This document shows, in pieces, positions 15,339 to 25,155 of a stretch of DNA of 42,606 bases. The stretch covers positions 1 through 42,606 of the forward strand of contig DZAY01000021.1 of NCBI GenBank assembly GCA_022729735.1. Reading direction: 5' to 3'. The stretch is from Helicobacter cetorum. Its GTDB lineage: Bacteria > Campylobacterota > Campylobacteria > Campylobacterales > DZAY01. Position numbers and translations under genes: made by a program. The first letter of the stretch is position 1, and each line of letters opens with the position of its first letter. The notes under the pieces were generated by a model. That model did no database searches. It was not told the origin of the DNA and saw only the letters and a program-made list of their open reading frames with translations.

Positions 15339-16535
15339 ATGGATAAAATTTGCTCATTTTGTGGAAAAAAACAGAGCGATGTAAAAAAACTATTTGTAAG
15401 TGAGAGTGCTTTAATTTGTAATGAGTGTGTAACTATGTGTAGTGATATACTTACAAAAAATGAGATTAAAGAAGAAAAAAATAGAATTCAAAAAGGTCTT
15501 CCAAAACCAAGAGAGATATTAGATTTTTTAAATCAGTATGTAATTGGTCAAGAAGAAGCTAAAAAAGTTCTCTCAGTTGCACTATATAACCATTATAAAA
15601 GAGTTCAAAAACCGACTCATAAAGGTATAGAGCTACAAAAAAGTAATATTTTATTAATTGGACCAACGGGAAGTGGTAAAACTCTACTTGCTAAAAGTCT
15701 TGCTAAAATTATGAATGTTCCTTTTGCAATAGCTGATGCTACAAGCTTAACTGAAGCTGGATATGTGGGTGAAGATGTTGAGAGTATATTATCAAGGCTT
15801 TTGGCATCGTGTGATTATGATATAGAGTTAGCTCAAAAAGGTATAGTTTATATTGATGAAATAGATAAAATTGCCAAAAAAGGTGAAGGAGCAAGTGCTG
15901 GTAGAGATGTAAGTGGTGAAGGAGTTCAGCAAGGCTTATTAAAAATTTTAGAAGGTGCTGAAGTATATGTGCCATTAAAAGGGAGTAAAAAAAGTGCATC
16001 AAGTGAGAATGTCTTATTTGATACAACTCAAGTTCTGTTTATTTGTGGTGGAGCATTTGTTGGACTAAAAGAGAGTAGAGTAGAGAAAAAAATGGGATTT
16101 AATAAAATTTCAAACTCTGCAACTATTGAGCATAATATAGATACAAAAGATTTAGTAAAGTTTGGACTTATTCCAGAGTTTATTGGAAGATTGCCCGTAA
16201 TTGCTACACTTTCAGATTTAAGTCGTGAAGATTTAATTAGAATTTTAAAAGAGCCAAAAAACTCTATTATAAAAGAGTATATAGCTCTTTTTGAGCTTGA
16301 CGGAGTGGTTTTAGAATTTAGTGAAAATGCTATTTGTGAAGTTGCAGATATTGCATTAAAAAGCGAAGTTGGAGCAAGAGGACTTAGAAGAATTTTAGAA
16401 AAAGTTATGCTTGATTTACTATTTGAAATTCCATCTATTCCAAATCTACAAAAATGTATTATTACAGACTCTTTTGTAAAAGGTGAAATAAAAAAACCTA
16501 TTTTTGAATATGAGTTAAAAGAGGCTTCTCTATAA
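15339..16535 (+). CDS. clpX: ClpX, ATPase subunit of the ClpXP protease
   Basis: The 398-residue AAA+ unfoldase recognises tagged or damaged proteins and feeds them to ClpP in the cytoplasm. The N-terminal zinc-binding cysteines are C5, C8, C27 and C30. Walker A is GPTGSGKT (about 107-114), Walker B is IVYIDEIDKI, and the pore and sensor regions follow (GYVGEDVES; EFIGRLPVIA; GARGLRRILE). It has standard length. AAAAAGGA precedes the ATG. It lies downstream of the ferredoxin gene beyond a hairpin and is probably a housekeeping gene, not a nif gene. Confidence 0.97.
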   Translation: MDKICSFCGKKQSDVKKLFVSESALICNECVTMCSDILTKNEIKEEKNRIQKGLPKPREILDFLNQYVIGQEEAKKVLSVALYNHYKRVQKPTHKGIELQKSNILLIGPTGSGKTLLAKSLAKIMNVPFAIADATSLTEAGYVGEDVESILSRLLASCDYDIELAQKGIVYIDEIDKIAKKGEGASAGRDVSGEGVQQGLLKILEGAEVYVPLKGSKKSASSENVLFDTTQVLFICGGAFVGLKESRVEKKMGFNKISNSATIEHNIDTKDLVKFGLIPEFIGRLPVIATLSDLSREDLIRILKEPKNSIIKEYIALFELDGVVLEFSENAICEVADIALKSEVGARGLRRILEKVMLDLLFEIPSIPNLQKCIITDSFVKGEIKKPIFEYELKEASL

Positions 16536-16567
16536 CTCTTCTCAAACTAAAATTTCAGCTCTTTTTT

Positions 16568-16575
16568 GATAAAAT
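16568..16575 (+). promoter_or_regulatory. Candidate sigma-70 -10 element (GATAAAAT)
   Basis: A T-run directly upstream of GATAAAAT is the usual vegetative promoter form in Campylobacterota. It lies about 100 bases before the nitronate monooxygenase-like gene. Confidence 0.45.
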
Positions 16576-16606
16576 CAGCCAACAACTTAAATAAAGAATT
16601 TATTAA

Positions 16607-16650
16607 AAATAGCTTATCTAAAAGTGGTAAGTAGTTTTAATTAGCTATTT
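16607..16650 (+). promoter_or_regulatory. Leader inverted repeat before the nitronate monooxygenase-like gene
   Basis: AAATAGCT (16607-16614) pairs with AGCTATTT (16643-16650), with an inner TAAAA / TTTTA pairing. It would form in the 5' untranslated RNA about 20 bases before the start codon, after the candidate promoter. No T-run follows. Role unknown. Confidence 0.4.
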
Positions 16651-16671
16651 AGTATATTTAATGGAGTAAAT

Positions 16672-17769
16672 ATGGAATTTAAACCCCTAAAAATTGGTAA
16701 GCATACAATCAAATATCCAATAATTCAAGGTGGAATGGGAGTTGGAGTTAGTTGGGATAGATTAGCTGGAGCTGTTAGCTTAAATGATGGACTTGGTGTT
16801 ATTAGTGCAGTTGGAACAGGCTATTATGAAAATGGGAAATATGCTAAAAAATTGGTGCAAAATCGACCATTAGAAGCTGAAAATTTTTATAATAGAGATG
16901 CACTATTTGAAATAGTTAAAAATACAAGAAAAATTTGTGAAGATAAACCAGTTGGTTGTAATATTTTGTATGCAATTAATGATTATGGTAGAGTTGTTAG
17001 AGATGCTTGTGAAGCTGGAGTTAATATAATTATTACAGGTGCAGGACTTCCAACAAATATGCCAGAGTTTAGTGAAGGATTTTCTGATGTGGCTCTTGTG
17101 CCAATTATCTCATCAGCAAAAGCTTTAAAAATTATTAATAAAAGATGGGAACAGCGATATAAAAAAATTCCAGATGCAGTAATTTTAGAAGGACCTTTAA
17201 GTGGAGGACATCAAGGATTTACATATGAGCAATGTTTTGATGAAAAATACTCTTTAGAAAATCTTTTGCCAGAAGTTTTAGAAGAAGCTAAAAAGTGGGG
17301 GGATATTCCCGTAATTGTTGCTGGTGGAATTTATTATCATCAAGATATTGTTAAATTTATGAGTATGGGTGCATCTGGAGTGCAAATGGGAACAAGATTT
17401 ATTGGAACATTTGAGTGCGATGCAAGTAGTGAATTTAAAGATATATTAATAAATGCGAAAGAGAGTGATATAGTTTTGCTAAAATCTCCAGTTGGTTATC
17501 CAGCAAGAGGAGTTAAAACAGAATTATTAAGTTTGATTGAGAAAAAAGAAGCACCATTAGTTAAATGTATTAGTAACTGTGTAACACCTTGTAAAAGGGG
17601 AGTTGAAGCAAAAGAGGTTGGATATTGCATTGCTGATAGATTAGCCGATGCATATTATGGAGATAAAAAGTTTGGACTATTTTTTTCGGGAAGTAATGGT
17701 TATAAGATTGATAAATTAATAAGTGTTAAAGAATTAATTGAAAAGTTGGTGAAGGGTGAAGATATTTAA
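16672..17769 (+). CDS. Nitronate monooxygenase / NAD(P)H-dependent flavin oxidoreductase family
   Basis: The 365-residue TIM-barrel flavoprotein begins with PIIQGGMGVGVS and contains GAGLPTNMPEF, LSGGHQGFTYEQ (the GGHQG segment of the nitronate monooxygenase family), VIVAGGIYYHQD and GASGVQMGTRFIGTFEC, the FMN phosphate-binding end of the barrel. The family oxidises alkyl nitronates or acts as an enoyl reductase-like oxidoreductase; the substrate here is unknown. A cysteine cluster near the C-terminus (KCISNCVTPCKRG) is an added feature. The stop overlaps the amidase start by 14 bases, so the two are coupled. Confidence 0.85.
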   Translation: MEFKPLKIGKHTIKYPIIQGGMGVGVSWDRLAGAVSLNDGLGVISAVGTGYYENGKYAKKLVQNRPLEAENFYNRDALFEIVKNTRKICEDKPVGCNILYAINDYGRVVRDACEAGVNIIITGAGLPTNMPEFSEGFSDVALVPIISSAKALKIINKRWEQRYKKIPDAVILEGPLSGGHQGFTYEQCFDEKYSLENLLPEVLEEAKKWGDIPVIVAGGIYYHQDIVKFMSMGASGVQMGTRFIGTFECDASSEFKDILINAKESDIVLLKSPVGYPARGVKTELLSLIEKKEAPLVKCISNCVTPCKRGVEAKEVGYCIADRLADAYYGDKKFGLFFSGSNGYKIDKLISVKELIEKLVKGEDI

Positions 17770-18982
17770 ACTATTTTGGCTCTTTGCTCTTTTTGCAACT
17801 CTTCTTTTTTCATCAGAAAACAGTTTAAGAGCAATTAATACAAATTCTAATCAAATAATTTTGCAATTTTCTAAAAATATAGAAGGTGGCTATATTAAAA
17901 TTTTTGAAATTGATAACCCAAAAAAAAGTAATTATCGTAAAGTTTATGATATTGGTGAAGCAATTTTAAATACAGAAAAGTTTGAAAATAGTGTGAATTC
18001 TCTAAAAGCGATAAGGGTTTCTCAATTTAAAAAAGATACGATTAGATTGGTATTAGAAGATGATGATAAGATAGATGCGACTTATGAAATCAGTGATAAT
18101 AAATTGACAATAACTCTCAAAAATAGTCCAAATGCAATTGATAAAGAGCCAATAAAAGCAACTGTAATTAATAAAGATAATAAAGATAATAAAGATAATA
18201 AAGATAATAAAGATAATAAAGATAATAAAGTAGAAAATATAACTTTAAATAAAGAGATAGATATAGATTATAAAGTCCCAATCACTGCTCCAAGAAATGC
18301 AAATAATAAAATTATTGTAATAGATGCAGGTCATGGTGGTGGTGATTGTGGAGCTATGAGTAGTAGAAGAGAGTGTGAAAAACATATAGTTTTAAATATT
18401 TCTAATATGCTCTATCATGAGTTAAGGACAAGAGGTTATAAAGTTTATCCAACAAGAACAACAGATAAATTTTTACCTCTAAAAAATAGAACAAGAGTTG
18501 CAAATGATAGAAATGCAGATATTTTTATCTCAATTCATGCTAATGCAATTTCTGATAAAAGTGCAAAACTTTCACAAAAAGGTATTGAAACCTATTTTTT
18601 ATCTCCAACAAGAAATGCAAGAGCTGTAAATGCCGTTGCATTAGAAAACAAAACAGAAGTTGAAGATATGGATTACTTTACAAAAAACACATTTTTAAAC
18701 TTTTTAAATCACAAAAAAATTGTTGCTTCAAATAAATTAGCAATAGATATTCAATCTGGAATGTTAAAAAGTGTTAAGCGAAAATATGGAAATGTTGTAG
18801 ATGGTGGAGTTAGAGAAGGTCCTTTTTGGGTTTTAATTGGTGCTACAATGCCATCAATTTTGATAGAAATTGGCTATTTAAGCCATCCTGAAGAGAGCAG
18901 AAGATTAGTATCTAAACAGTATCAACATTTAATTGCTATTGGAATTGCAGATGGAATTGATGGATATTTTCAAAAAAATTAA
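17756..18982 (+). CDS. N-acetylmuramoyl-L-alanine amidase (AmiA/AmiC type)
   Basis: This 408-residue periplasmic hydrolase cleaves the amide bond between MurNAc and the peptide stem, usually during cell separation. A signal peptide (KLFWLFALFATLLFSS) is followed by an AMIN-like domain (about 25-125), a low-complexity Lys-Asp-Asn linker (139-156), and an Amidase_3 catalytic domain from about 186: IDAGHGGGDCGA, CEKH, SIHANA for zinc binding and ILIEIGYLSHPEE with the catalytic Glu. The start is GTG at 17756, just inside the end of the preceding gene. The linker is encoded by a perfect 9-bp tandem repeat. Confidence 0.93.
   Translation: MKIFKLFWLFALFATLLFSSENSLRAINTNSNQIILQFSKNIEGGYIKIFEIDNPKKSNYRKVYDIGEAILNTEKFENSVNSLKAIRVSQFKKDTIRLVLEDDDKIDATYEISDNKLTITLKNSPNAIDKEPIKATVINKDNKDNKDNKDNKDNKDNKVENITLNKEIDIDYKVPITAPRNANNKIIVIDAGHGGGDCGAMSSRRECEKHIVLNISNMLYHELRTRGYKVYPTRTTDKFLPLKNRTRVANDRNADIFISIHANAISDKSAKLSQKGIETYFLSPTRNARAVNAVALENKTEVEDMDYFTKNTFLNFLNHKKIVASNKLAIDIQSGMLKSVKRKYGNVVDGGVREGPFWVLIGATMPSILIEIGYLSHPEESRRLVSKQYQHLIAIGIADGIDGYFQKN
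18170..18230 (+). repeat. 9-bp tandem repeat inside the amidase linker
   Basis: AATAAAGAT occurs six times in perfect tandem (18170-18223) followed by a partial seventh. Each unit adds three residues (Lys-Asp-Asn), so slippage would change linker length without shifting the frame. Confidence 0.95.
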
Positions 18983-18991
18983 GGGTAAATT

Positions 18992-20809
18992 ATGAGTTTA
19001 TTAACACCTACACTAAAAAAAAGATTTATATTTTTTCTACTTTCAGATATAACACTTCTCTCAATTAGTTTATATTTTGCATTTTTATTGCGATTTGATT
19101 TTGATATACCAATTTATTATGATGGTTTATGGGACAAATGGCTTTTAATTATTTTAATGTTTAAACTCTCTCTTTTATATATTAGTAATATTTATAATGC
19201 AAATTGGAGATATATAAGTGTAAATGAATTTATCTCAATTACCAAAACTCTATTTATTTCAACAACTGTGCTATTTTGTGCAAATCTATTTTTACAAAAT
19301 ATTGAAGCGAAATATTCACTTCCAAAATCTGTAATATTAATTGATTTCTTAATTTCTCTATTTTTAATTTTAGCTTTAAGAGTTTCAAAAAGAGTTTATG
19401 AGCAATTTATAAATTTTAAATTAAGAGATGGTAAAAAAGCTCTAATTATTGGAGCTGGTAGCACTGGTGAGCGAGTTGTAAGAGAGCTTTTGAGAGAGAG
19501 TAGTATAAAACCGATTGGATTTTTAGATGATGATAAAAACAAGCTAAATTCAACAATTCATAATATTAGAGTAATTGGAAAGTTATCAAATTTAGCAAAC
19601 TTAGCAAAAGATAACCATATTGAGCTTGTAATTATTGCAATTAGAGATGTTACTCATATTAAAATTAGAGAAATTTATGAGCTTTGCAAAAGTGTTGGAG
19701 TAAATGAGGTTAAAATTGTTCCAAATTTAGAAAGTGTAAATAAAGAGATTAGTTTTAAAGATATTAGAGATATAAATTTAGAAGATTTATTAAGCAGAGA
19801 GCGAGTTGTGATTGAAGAGAGTAAAGTTAGTGAATTTATCAAAAATAAAGTAGTTTTAGTTAGTGGTGCTGGTGGTTCGATTGGAAGTGAAATTGTAAGA
19901 CAGCTTATCAAGTTTCAACCAAAACAGATTATTGGATTTGAAATTGATGAAACAGAGCTACATAATCTCTCATTAGAGCTAAAAGCTACAAATTTTACAC
20001 CTTATGTTGGAGATATTAGAGATAGAATAAAACTTGAATATCTATTTAATAAATTTAAAATTGACATAGTTTTTCATGCTGGAGCTTATAAACATGTTCC
20101 TTTGATGGAAGATTTTCCAGAAGAAGCAATCAAAACAAATATGTTTGGAACATACAATTTAGCAGAGTTTGCAACTAAATATGGAGTTAGTGAATTTGTA
20201 AATATATCAACCGATAAAGCTGTAAATCCAACAAGTATAATGGGTGCTACAAAACGAATGGCTGAAAATATCTGCCTTATGTTTAATGGAACTACCAAGT
20301 TTGTATCTGTTAGATTTGGAAATGTATTGGGAAGTCGTGGAAGTGTTATTCCAATTTTTTTAGAACAAATCAAAAACGGAGGACCAATCACTGTAACACA
20401 TCCTGATATGAAACGGTATTTTATGACAATCCCAGAAGCTGTATTGCTTGTATTTCAGAGTGCTACAATGGGAAGTGGTGGAGAAGTTTTTATTTTGGAT
20501 ATGGGTGAGCCTGTCAAAATTACAAAACTTGCAGAAGATTTGATTAGACTTCAAGGCTTAGAACCATACAAAGATATTGAGATAAAATTTAGTGGATTGA
20601 GGGCTGGCGAAAAACTATTTGAAGAGCTAATGAGTGCTGAAGAAGGAAGCGATAAAACTTATCATCAAAAAGTATTTGTTGCAAAAGGTATTAAAAGTGT
20701 TGCTAACTTAGATGAAACTTTGAATAAATTTAGAAATTCTCTAAATAGTTTAGATAGAGAAGAATTAATTGAGCTACTAAAAGAGTCTGTGCCGTTTTAT
20801 AAAAAATAG
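18992..20809 (+). CDS. pglF: UDP-GlcNAc 4,6-dehydratase, membrane-bound (PglF/WbpM-like)
   Basis: The 605-residue protein has four N-terminal membrane helices (about 12-130), a first Rossmann-like domain (IIGAGSTGERVVRELL, about 150) and a catalytic short-chain dehydratase domain (VVLVSGAGGSIGSEIVRQL, about 288). The active region reads STDKAVNPTS and MGATKR, where Met-Lys replaces the Tyr-Lys of ordinary SDR enzymes, the mark of the PglF/WbpM group. It makes UDP-4-keto-6-deoxy-GlcNAc for bacillosamine-type sugars used in N-glycans or lipopolysaccharide. Starting 9 bases after the amidase, it is the last gene of that run and is convergent with the type III Res gene. The symbol is by similarity; no other pgl genes are present. 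Confidence 0.88.
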   Translation: MSLLTPTLKKRFIFFLLSDITLLSISLYFAFLLRFDFDIPIYYDGLWDKWLLIILMFKLSLLYISNIYNANWRYISVNEFISITKTLFISTTVLFCANLFLQNIEAKYSLPKSVILIDFLISLFLILALRVSKRVYEQFINFKLRDGKKALIIGAGSTGERVVRELLRESSIKPIGFLDDDKNKLNSTIHNIRVIGKLSNLANLAKDNHIELVIIAIRDVTHIKIREIYELCKSVGVNEVKIVPNLESVNKEISFKDIRDINLEDLLSRERVVIEESKVSEFIKNKVVLVSGAGGSIGSEIVRQLIKFQPKQIIGFEIDETELHNLSLELKATNFTPYVGDIRDRIKLEYLFNKFKIDIVFHAGAYKHVPLMEDFPEEAIKTNMFGTYNLAEFATKYGVSEFVNISTDKAVNPTSIMGATKRMAENICLMFNGTTKFVSVRFGNVLGSRGSVIPIFLEQIKNGGPITVTHPDMKRYFMTIPEAVLLVFQSATMGSGGEVFILDMGEPVKITKLAEDLIRLQGLEPYKDIEIKFSGLRAGEKLFEELMSAEEGSDKTYHQKVFVAKGIKSVANLDETLNKFRNSLNSLDREELIELLKESVPFYKK

Positions 20810-20823
20810 AAATTTAATCATAT

Positions 20824-23430
20824 TTAATATGATTTCAATTTCTCTTTATAATCATTATTATAAACCATTAAAAACTCAAAATTTGGATTTATAGAACTCC
20901 AAATTTTTCCTATTTTCTCTTTTTCAATGGTATCTATATTGCTCTTTAAATGCTCACCTTTATATTCAGCTACTACAACTTTTCCATTATCGAGCTTTAT
21001 TATGAAATCAGGATAGAATTTTCCATTTGCAGTTTGTAGCCAAAATGAATTAATTGGGTCATTTGAAATATTTTTTATCCAAGTTGTAACTTTTGGAATT
21101 TTATCATCGATAAACTTTGCAACTTCAAACTCTTCTAAACTATCAAACTTATCAGTGCATTTATAAAAATGTTTTTTAAAATTACAACTTTTTTCATCTA
21201 CATTTGGTTTATATTTATCAGGAGTAAATTTAAATGTATAGTTTTCATTGAAAAAAAATCTTTTTTCATTCAATAAACTATCAAATGTTCTGTTTTTAAA
21301 CTCATCTATAAGGTTTTTTAACTTTTTTAAAATCGATTTTTTGAGTTCAAATTTTTTACTTTCAAGTAAATATATTGAGATTTCTCTATCTTTGATTAAA
21401 TTCATAATAATAGAAGTTATAAAAACTCTTAATTGATAAGAATTTATATAGTTGTTTATATTGAATTCATGGCTAATTTTATTTGAAATATCATGTGTTA
21501 ATTTTTTAGCAATCTCTTGCCCATTCTCATTTAATATTTTTTGATTTTTATAAATATCTTCCAATGCTATTCTCTCATTTGGATACAAATCAAGCTCATT
21601 TTGATTTAAAACTCTCTCAATATGCAACTTATCATTTTTTATATCTATTTTAGCAAACTCTTCATGTATTTCAATATCAAACTCATCAATAGTTAAGTTT
21701 GCATTTTTTATTAAATCAGAATCTCTAATATTTATATTTTCCAATATAAAACTCTCTTCAAAAAAATCTTCTATATTTCCATCTTTTACCATAAGTTTAG
21801 GTAGTTCAAAATCTACTATTTTATCTTTGATTGCTGGATTTGCTTTTTCGATTGAGTTTATAATATTTTCAATCTCATCTGCTTTTTGTGGAATTATCTC
21901 CTGTAGTTTTGATTTAAAACTCTCTCTTTTAGAAGTTGTTGGAATTTTTAAAATAGTTAATTTATTGTTTTCGCTATTATAATTTATATATGGTTCTATC
22001 GATTTATCTATTTTTTCAAAATCAAACTCTTTATCCAATTGTATTTGCATGGTTTCATATAAATTATCAGCAAATAAGCCTCCAAGCTCATCTATATTTT
22101 CATTACTATTGTTTGAATTATTTATCGATACTTTTGCTTCAAACTCTTCAAAACCGTTATCTTTTAGAGTATTTCCAATACTATTAGCAACATCTTCAAA
22201 ACTATTTGAAACAACATAACAGTAAGAATAATTTAACTCTTTATATTTCTTCTCTTTAATATTTGGCATTCTAAGAACTCTACCAATTAACTGCTCAATT
22301 GAAGTGTTTGATTTCATATTTGAAAGTGATGCTAAAATATAAGCAAAAGGACAATCCCACCCCTCTTTTAGTGCATCAACTGTAATAATATATCTAATTT
22401 TGCAATCTTTAGATTTTAAATCAATATTATCAATCTCTCTTTTATCGCCAGTTTGAATTGCTATCTCTTCTTCATTAATTTTAAAATAGTCTATTAATAA
22501 TTTTTTAACTTCACTAAAATTTATAGAAGAGTCATTGCGATTTTCTTCAGCTCTAATCAAAACAATAGGACGAATATACTCACCACTCTCAAACTCTTCT
22601 AAATTTGCGATTTTTTCTAAATACTTCTGTTTGCTTATGCTATCTTTTAAAACTTCCATATAATCATTAACTGTTTTTAACATAATAGGCAACTTTATCA
22701 TAGACTCTCTTTTTAACTCCGTTGCACTCACACTATACAAAACATTACTTTTAAAAACACCTTTTGTTTTGTTGGTTTGCATAATTGGAGTTGCACTTAG
22801 TTCAAGTATAAATGATGGATTTAAGTTTATAAGTGATTTCAAACTCAAACTTGTACTTGATTTATGAGCTTCATCTAATATTATTAAAGGTTTTGCTTTT
22901 TGAATACTCTTCTCAAGTGAGTCTAAAACACCTCTCTCTTCATAAAATTTTCTCCCATCACTACTATTTGTTCTAAAACTTTGAATTGTAGCTACAATAA
23001 TTACTAATTCTTCATCTATATCAAAATTCCCACTCAAAGCCTCTTTTATAGATAAAACTTTTATATTATCAAACTCCAAATCAAGGATTTTTCTATATTG
23101 ATGTTGCTTGTTTTTTAGAGCTTGTATTGTCTGTTTTACTATTGTATCAGTTGGAGCTAACCAAAAAATCAGATGATAATCTCTATTTAAAAACTCATTT
23201 ACCAAAATTCTAATTGACTTTGTAGCAATAAGAGTTTTTCCTCCACCAGTTGGAACTCTAATACAAACATAAGGTTTATCAAACTCTTCAATTTCTAAAT
23301 AGTTATCATATTTTTGATTAAACTTTTTTTGTGCATTTTTAAAAGCATCTATTGGTCTGTTTTTATTTAATTCATGACAGAAAAAATCTAAAATATTAAT
23401 TGCATTTTGTTGATAGTTTTTTAGTTGCAT
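20824..23430 (-). CDS. Type III restriction enzyme, Res subunit
   Basis: This 868-residue protein is the ATP-dependent cleavage subunit. It has a superfamily-2 helicase core: Walker A VPTGGGKTLIATKS near 57-70, the DEAH-type LIILDEAHKS, ELSATP, and the late motif QLIGRVLRMP. A C-terminal PD-(D/E)XK nuclease follows with PDFIIKLDNGKVVVAEYKG. It cuts only in complex with Mod, after meeting two head-to-head unmethylated sites. It starts 3 bases after the mod stop, forming the usual mod-res operon. It is full length with no frameshift visible. Confidence 0.94.
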   Translation of the reverse strand: MQLKNYQQNAINILDFFCHELNKNRPIDAFKNAQKKFNQKYDNYLEIEEFDKPYVCIRVPTGGGKTLIATKSIRILVNEFLNRDYHLIFWLAPTDTIVKQTIQALKNKQHQYRKILDLEFDNIKVLSIKEALSGNFDIDEELVIIVATIQSFRTNSSDGRKFYEERGVLDSLEKSIQKAKPLIILDEAHKSSTSLSLKSLINLNPSFILELSATPIMQTNKTKGVFKSNVLYSVSATELKRESMIKLPIMLKTVNDYMEVLKDSISKQKYLEKIANLEEFESGEYIRPIVLIRAEENRNDSSINFSEVKKLLIDYFKINEEEIAIQTGDKREIDNIDLKSKDCKIRYIITVDALKEGWDCPFAYILASLSNMKSNTSIEQLIGRVLRMPNIKEKKYKELNYSYCYVVSNSFEDVANSIGNTLKDNGFEEFEAKVSINNSNNSNENIDELGGLFADNLYETMQIQLDKEFDFEKIDKSIEPYINYNSENNKLTILKIPTTSKRESFKSKLQEIIPQKADEIENIINSIEKANPAIKDKIVDFELPKLMVKDGNIEDFFEESFILENINIRDSDLIKNANLTIDEFDIEIHEEFAKIDIKNDKLHIERVLNQNELDLYPNERIALEDIYKNQKILNENGQEIAKKLTHDISNKISHEFNINNYINSYQLRVFITSIIMNLIKDREISIYLLESKKFELKKSILKKLKNLIDEFKNRTFDSLLNEKRFFFNENYTFKFTPDKYKPNVDEKSCNFKKHFYKCTDKFDSLEEFEVAKFIDDKIPKVTTWIKNISNDPINSFWLQTANGKFYPDFIIKLDNGKVVVAEYKGEHLKSNIDTIEKEKIGKIWSSINPNFEFLMVYNNDYKEKLKSY

Positions 23431-23433
23431 TCT

Positions 23434-25155
23434 TCATCGCTCCTTTATATCAAATGGAATATATCTAATTTCGATATTTTCTCTACTTGCTTCATCTTTT
23501 GAAATTGTGCTTTTTTGAGTGTAAATTACAATTTTTTGATATGAGTTTAACTCATTTTTCAATTTCACAAAATCACTTCTATTAAATTTATCTCTAAAAA
23601 AGAAGAGATAAGTTTGATTATATTTTGATATAAATGGCTCTTTAAAATCTCCACAACTCAAAGGTTTTTTAAACTCTATAAAATGCAAATGTTTAGCAAT
23701 AATTTCAAATGATAAATCATGATTTAAATTTCCAAACTCATCAAACACATTTTCACCAAGTTCGCAATATTTAAATCCTCCACCAATTCCACTTTTAAAA
23801 CTATCAATATTTTTTATTCCAAAAATCTCTAAGATACTGTCTTTAAAACTTTTCTCAATCTTATCAAATTCGTTTTTATTCCCTTCTATTACCTCATCTA
23901 CCTCACTATTTAACTTTTGCATTTTTTCAATATTCAATATATCTGTTGTAGTCAATTTTTTCTCAAATAGTTTTGTTTTCTCATTTCCTTTATAGCTATA
24001 TCCATTAATGACTCTTTTTACTCTTTCAGCCGTTATCTCTTTTGCATACTCTTCCATCTCTATTAATATAAATTTTCTATTTCCACCATCAAGTTTGTTT
24101 TGCTCCAACACAGCATGAGCTGTTGTTCCACTTCCTGCGAAACTATCTAAGATTATGTCGTTTTCTTGAGTAGCTATTTGAAGTAATTTTTGTATTAATC
24201 TTGTTGGCTTTGGAGTATCAAATAGTTTATTATTAAAAATTTCTTTTAATTCAGTAGAAGCATCTCTAGTTGTTCCAAATTCTTTTCCAAACATTATACT
24301 TTCAAATGCTCGTCCATTTACATTATCAAGATATATTTTTCTGATAATCCTTGTTTCATCTTCGTTAAAAATAATTTCTCCACTTTTTATCTTCAATTTT
24401 AATGTTTCTTTACTCCATCTCCAGCCATTAGTTGGAGGATAAATAATTTTTCCATTTGGTGTTACTATGTCATATATTAAATTTGGTCTATATAAAGCAT
24501 TTCTAACATCACCACTTCTCCAAAATCCTCTTGGGTCATTATCTGGATTAGAATAGTTTTTATTATGTTCATCTGTTCTATTTTGTTCATTTAGTTTAAA
24601 ACTTAAACTTTTTGAATATACCAATGTATAATTATGATGAATTGATACTTTATCAATATATCCTTTTGGTTGAATGCTATGTTGCCATATCAAGTTAGCC
24701 ACAAAATTCTCTCTTCCAAAAATCTCATCACAAAGCATTCTAAGGTGTGCTACTTCGGCATCATCAATAGAGATAAATATAACTCCATCTTCTCTCAAAA
24801 GCTCTCTTAAAAGTTTAAGTCGTGGTGTCATCATACATAGCCACTTATCACTTCTATTTAAATCTTCAGCTACAACATTTTTATTTAGCCACTTTTTTAT
24901 TGTCTCACTATCTACATTATCATTATAAACCCAACTTGTATTGCCTGTATTATAAGGTGGGTCAATATAAATCATCTTTACACGATTTGCATAATATGGT
25001 AGTAGAGATTTTAGAGCCAATAAATTATCACCTTTGATAATCAAATTTTCACTCTCACTATCTCCAACTACCTCTTTGCACTCTATGAGTTTATATTCAA
25101 CTTTTTTATGATGATGTTTTATATCATCTTTCCCACCCCATTTTATCTCTGGCAT
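23434..25155 (-). CDS. Type III DNA methyltransferase, Mod subunit
   Basis: The 573-residue adenine-N6 methyltransferase recognises the DNA site for the type III system and modifies one strand. The beta-class motif order is visible: MIYIDPPYNTGN (motif IV) near residues 63-74, then the target-recognition region (about 150-310), then IILDSFAGSGTTAHAVLEQN (motif I) near 340. The N-terminus contains NLIIKGDNLLALKSL, typical of EcoP15I-like Mod proteins. It is first in the operon with res. I see no simple-sequence tract that would make it phase-variable. The recognition sequence cannot be told from the sequence. Confidence 0.94.
   Translation of the reverse strand: MPEIKWGGKDDIKHHHKKVEYKLIECKEVVGDSESENLIIKGDNLLALKSLLPYYANRVKMIYIDPPYNTGNTSWVYNDNVDSETIKKWLNKNVVAEDLNRSDKWLCMMTPRLKLLRELLREDGVIFISIDDAEVAHLRMLCDEIFGRENFVANLIWQHSIQPKGYIDKVSIHHNYTLVYSKSLSFKLNEQNRTDEHNKNYSNPDNDPRGFWRSGDVRNALYRPNLIYDIVTPNGKIIYPPTNGWRWSKETLKLKIKSGEIIFNEDETRIIRKIYLDNVNGRAFESIMFGKEFGTTRDASTELKEIFNNKLFDTPKPTRLIQKLLQIATQENDIILDSFAGSGTTAHAVLEQNKLDGGNRKFILIEMEEYAKEITAERVKRVINGYSYKGNEKTKLFEKKLTTTDILNIEKMQKLNSEVDEVIEGNKNEFDKIEKSFKDSILEIFGIKNIDSFKSGIGGGFKYCELGENVFDEFGNLNHDLSFEIIAKHLHFIEFKKPLSCGDFKEPFISKYNQTYLFFFRDKFNRSDFVKLKNELNSYQKIVIYTQKSTISKDEASRENIEIRYIPFDIKER

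Noticed and set aside
18170-18230. CRISPR or other spaced-repeat array
   Set aside because: Units are 9 bp, contiguous and in frame inside a gene, so they are a coding microsatellite.
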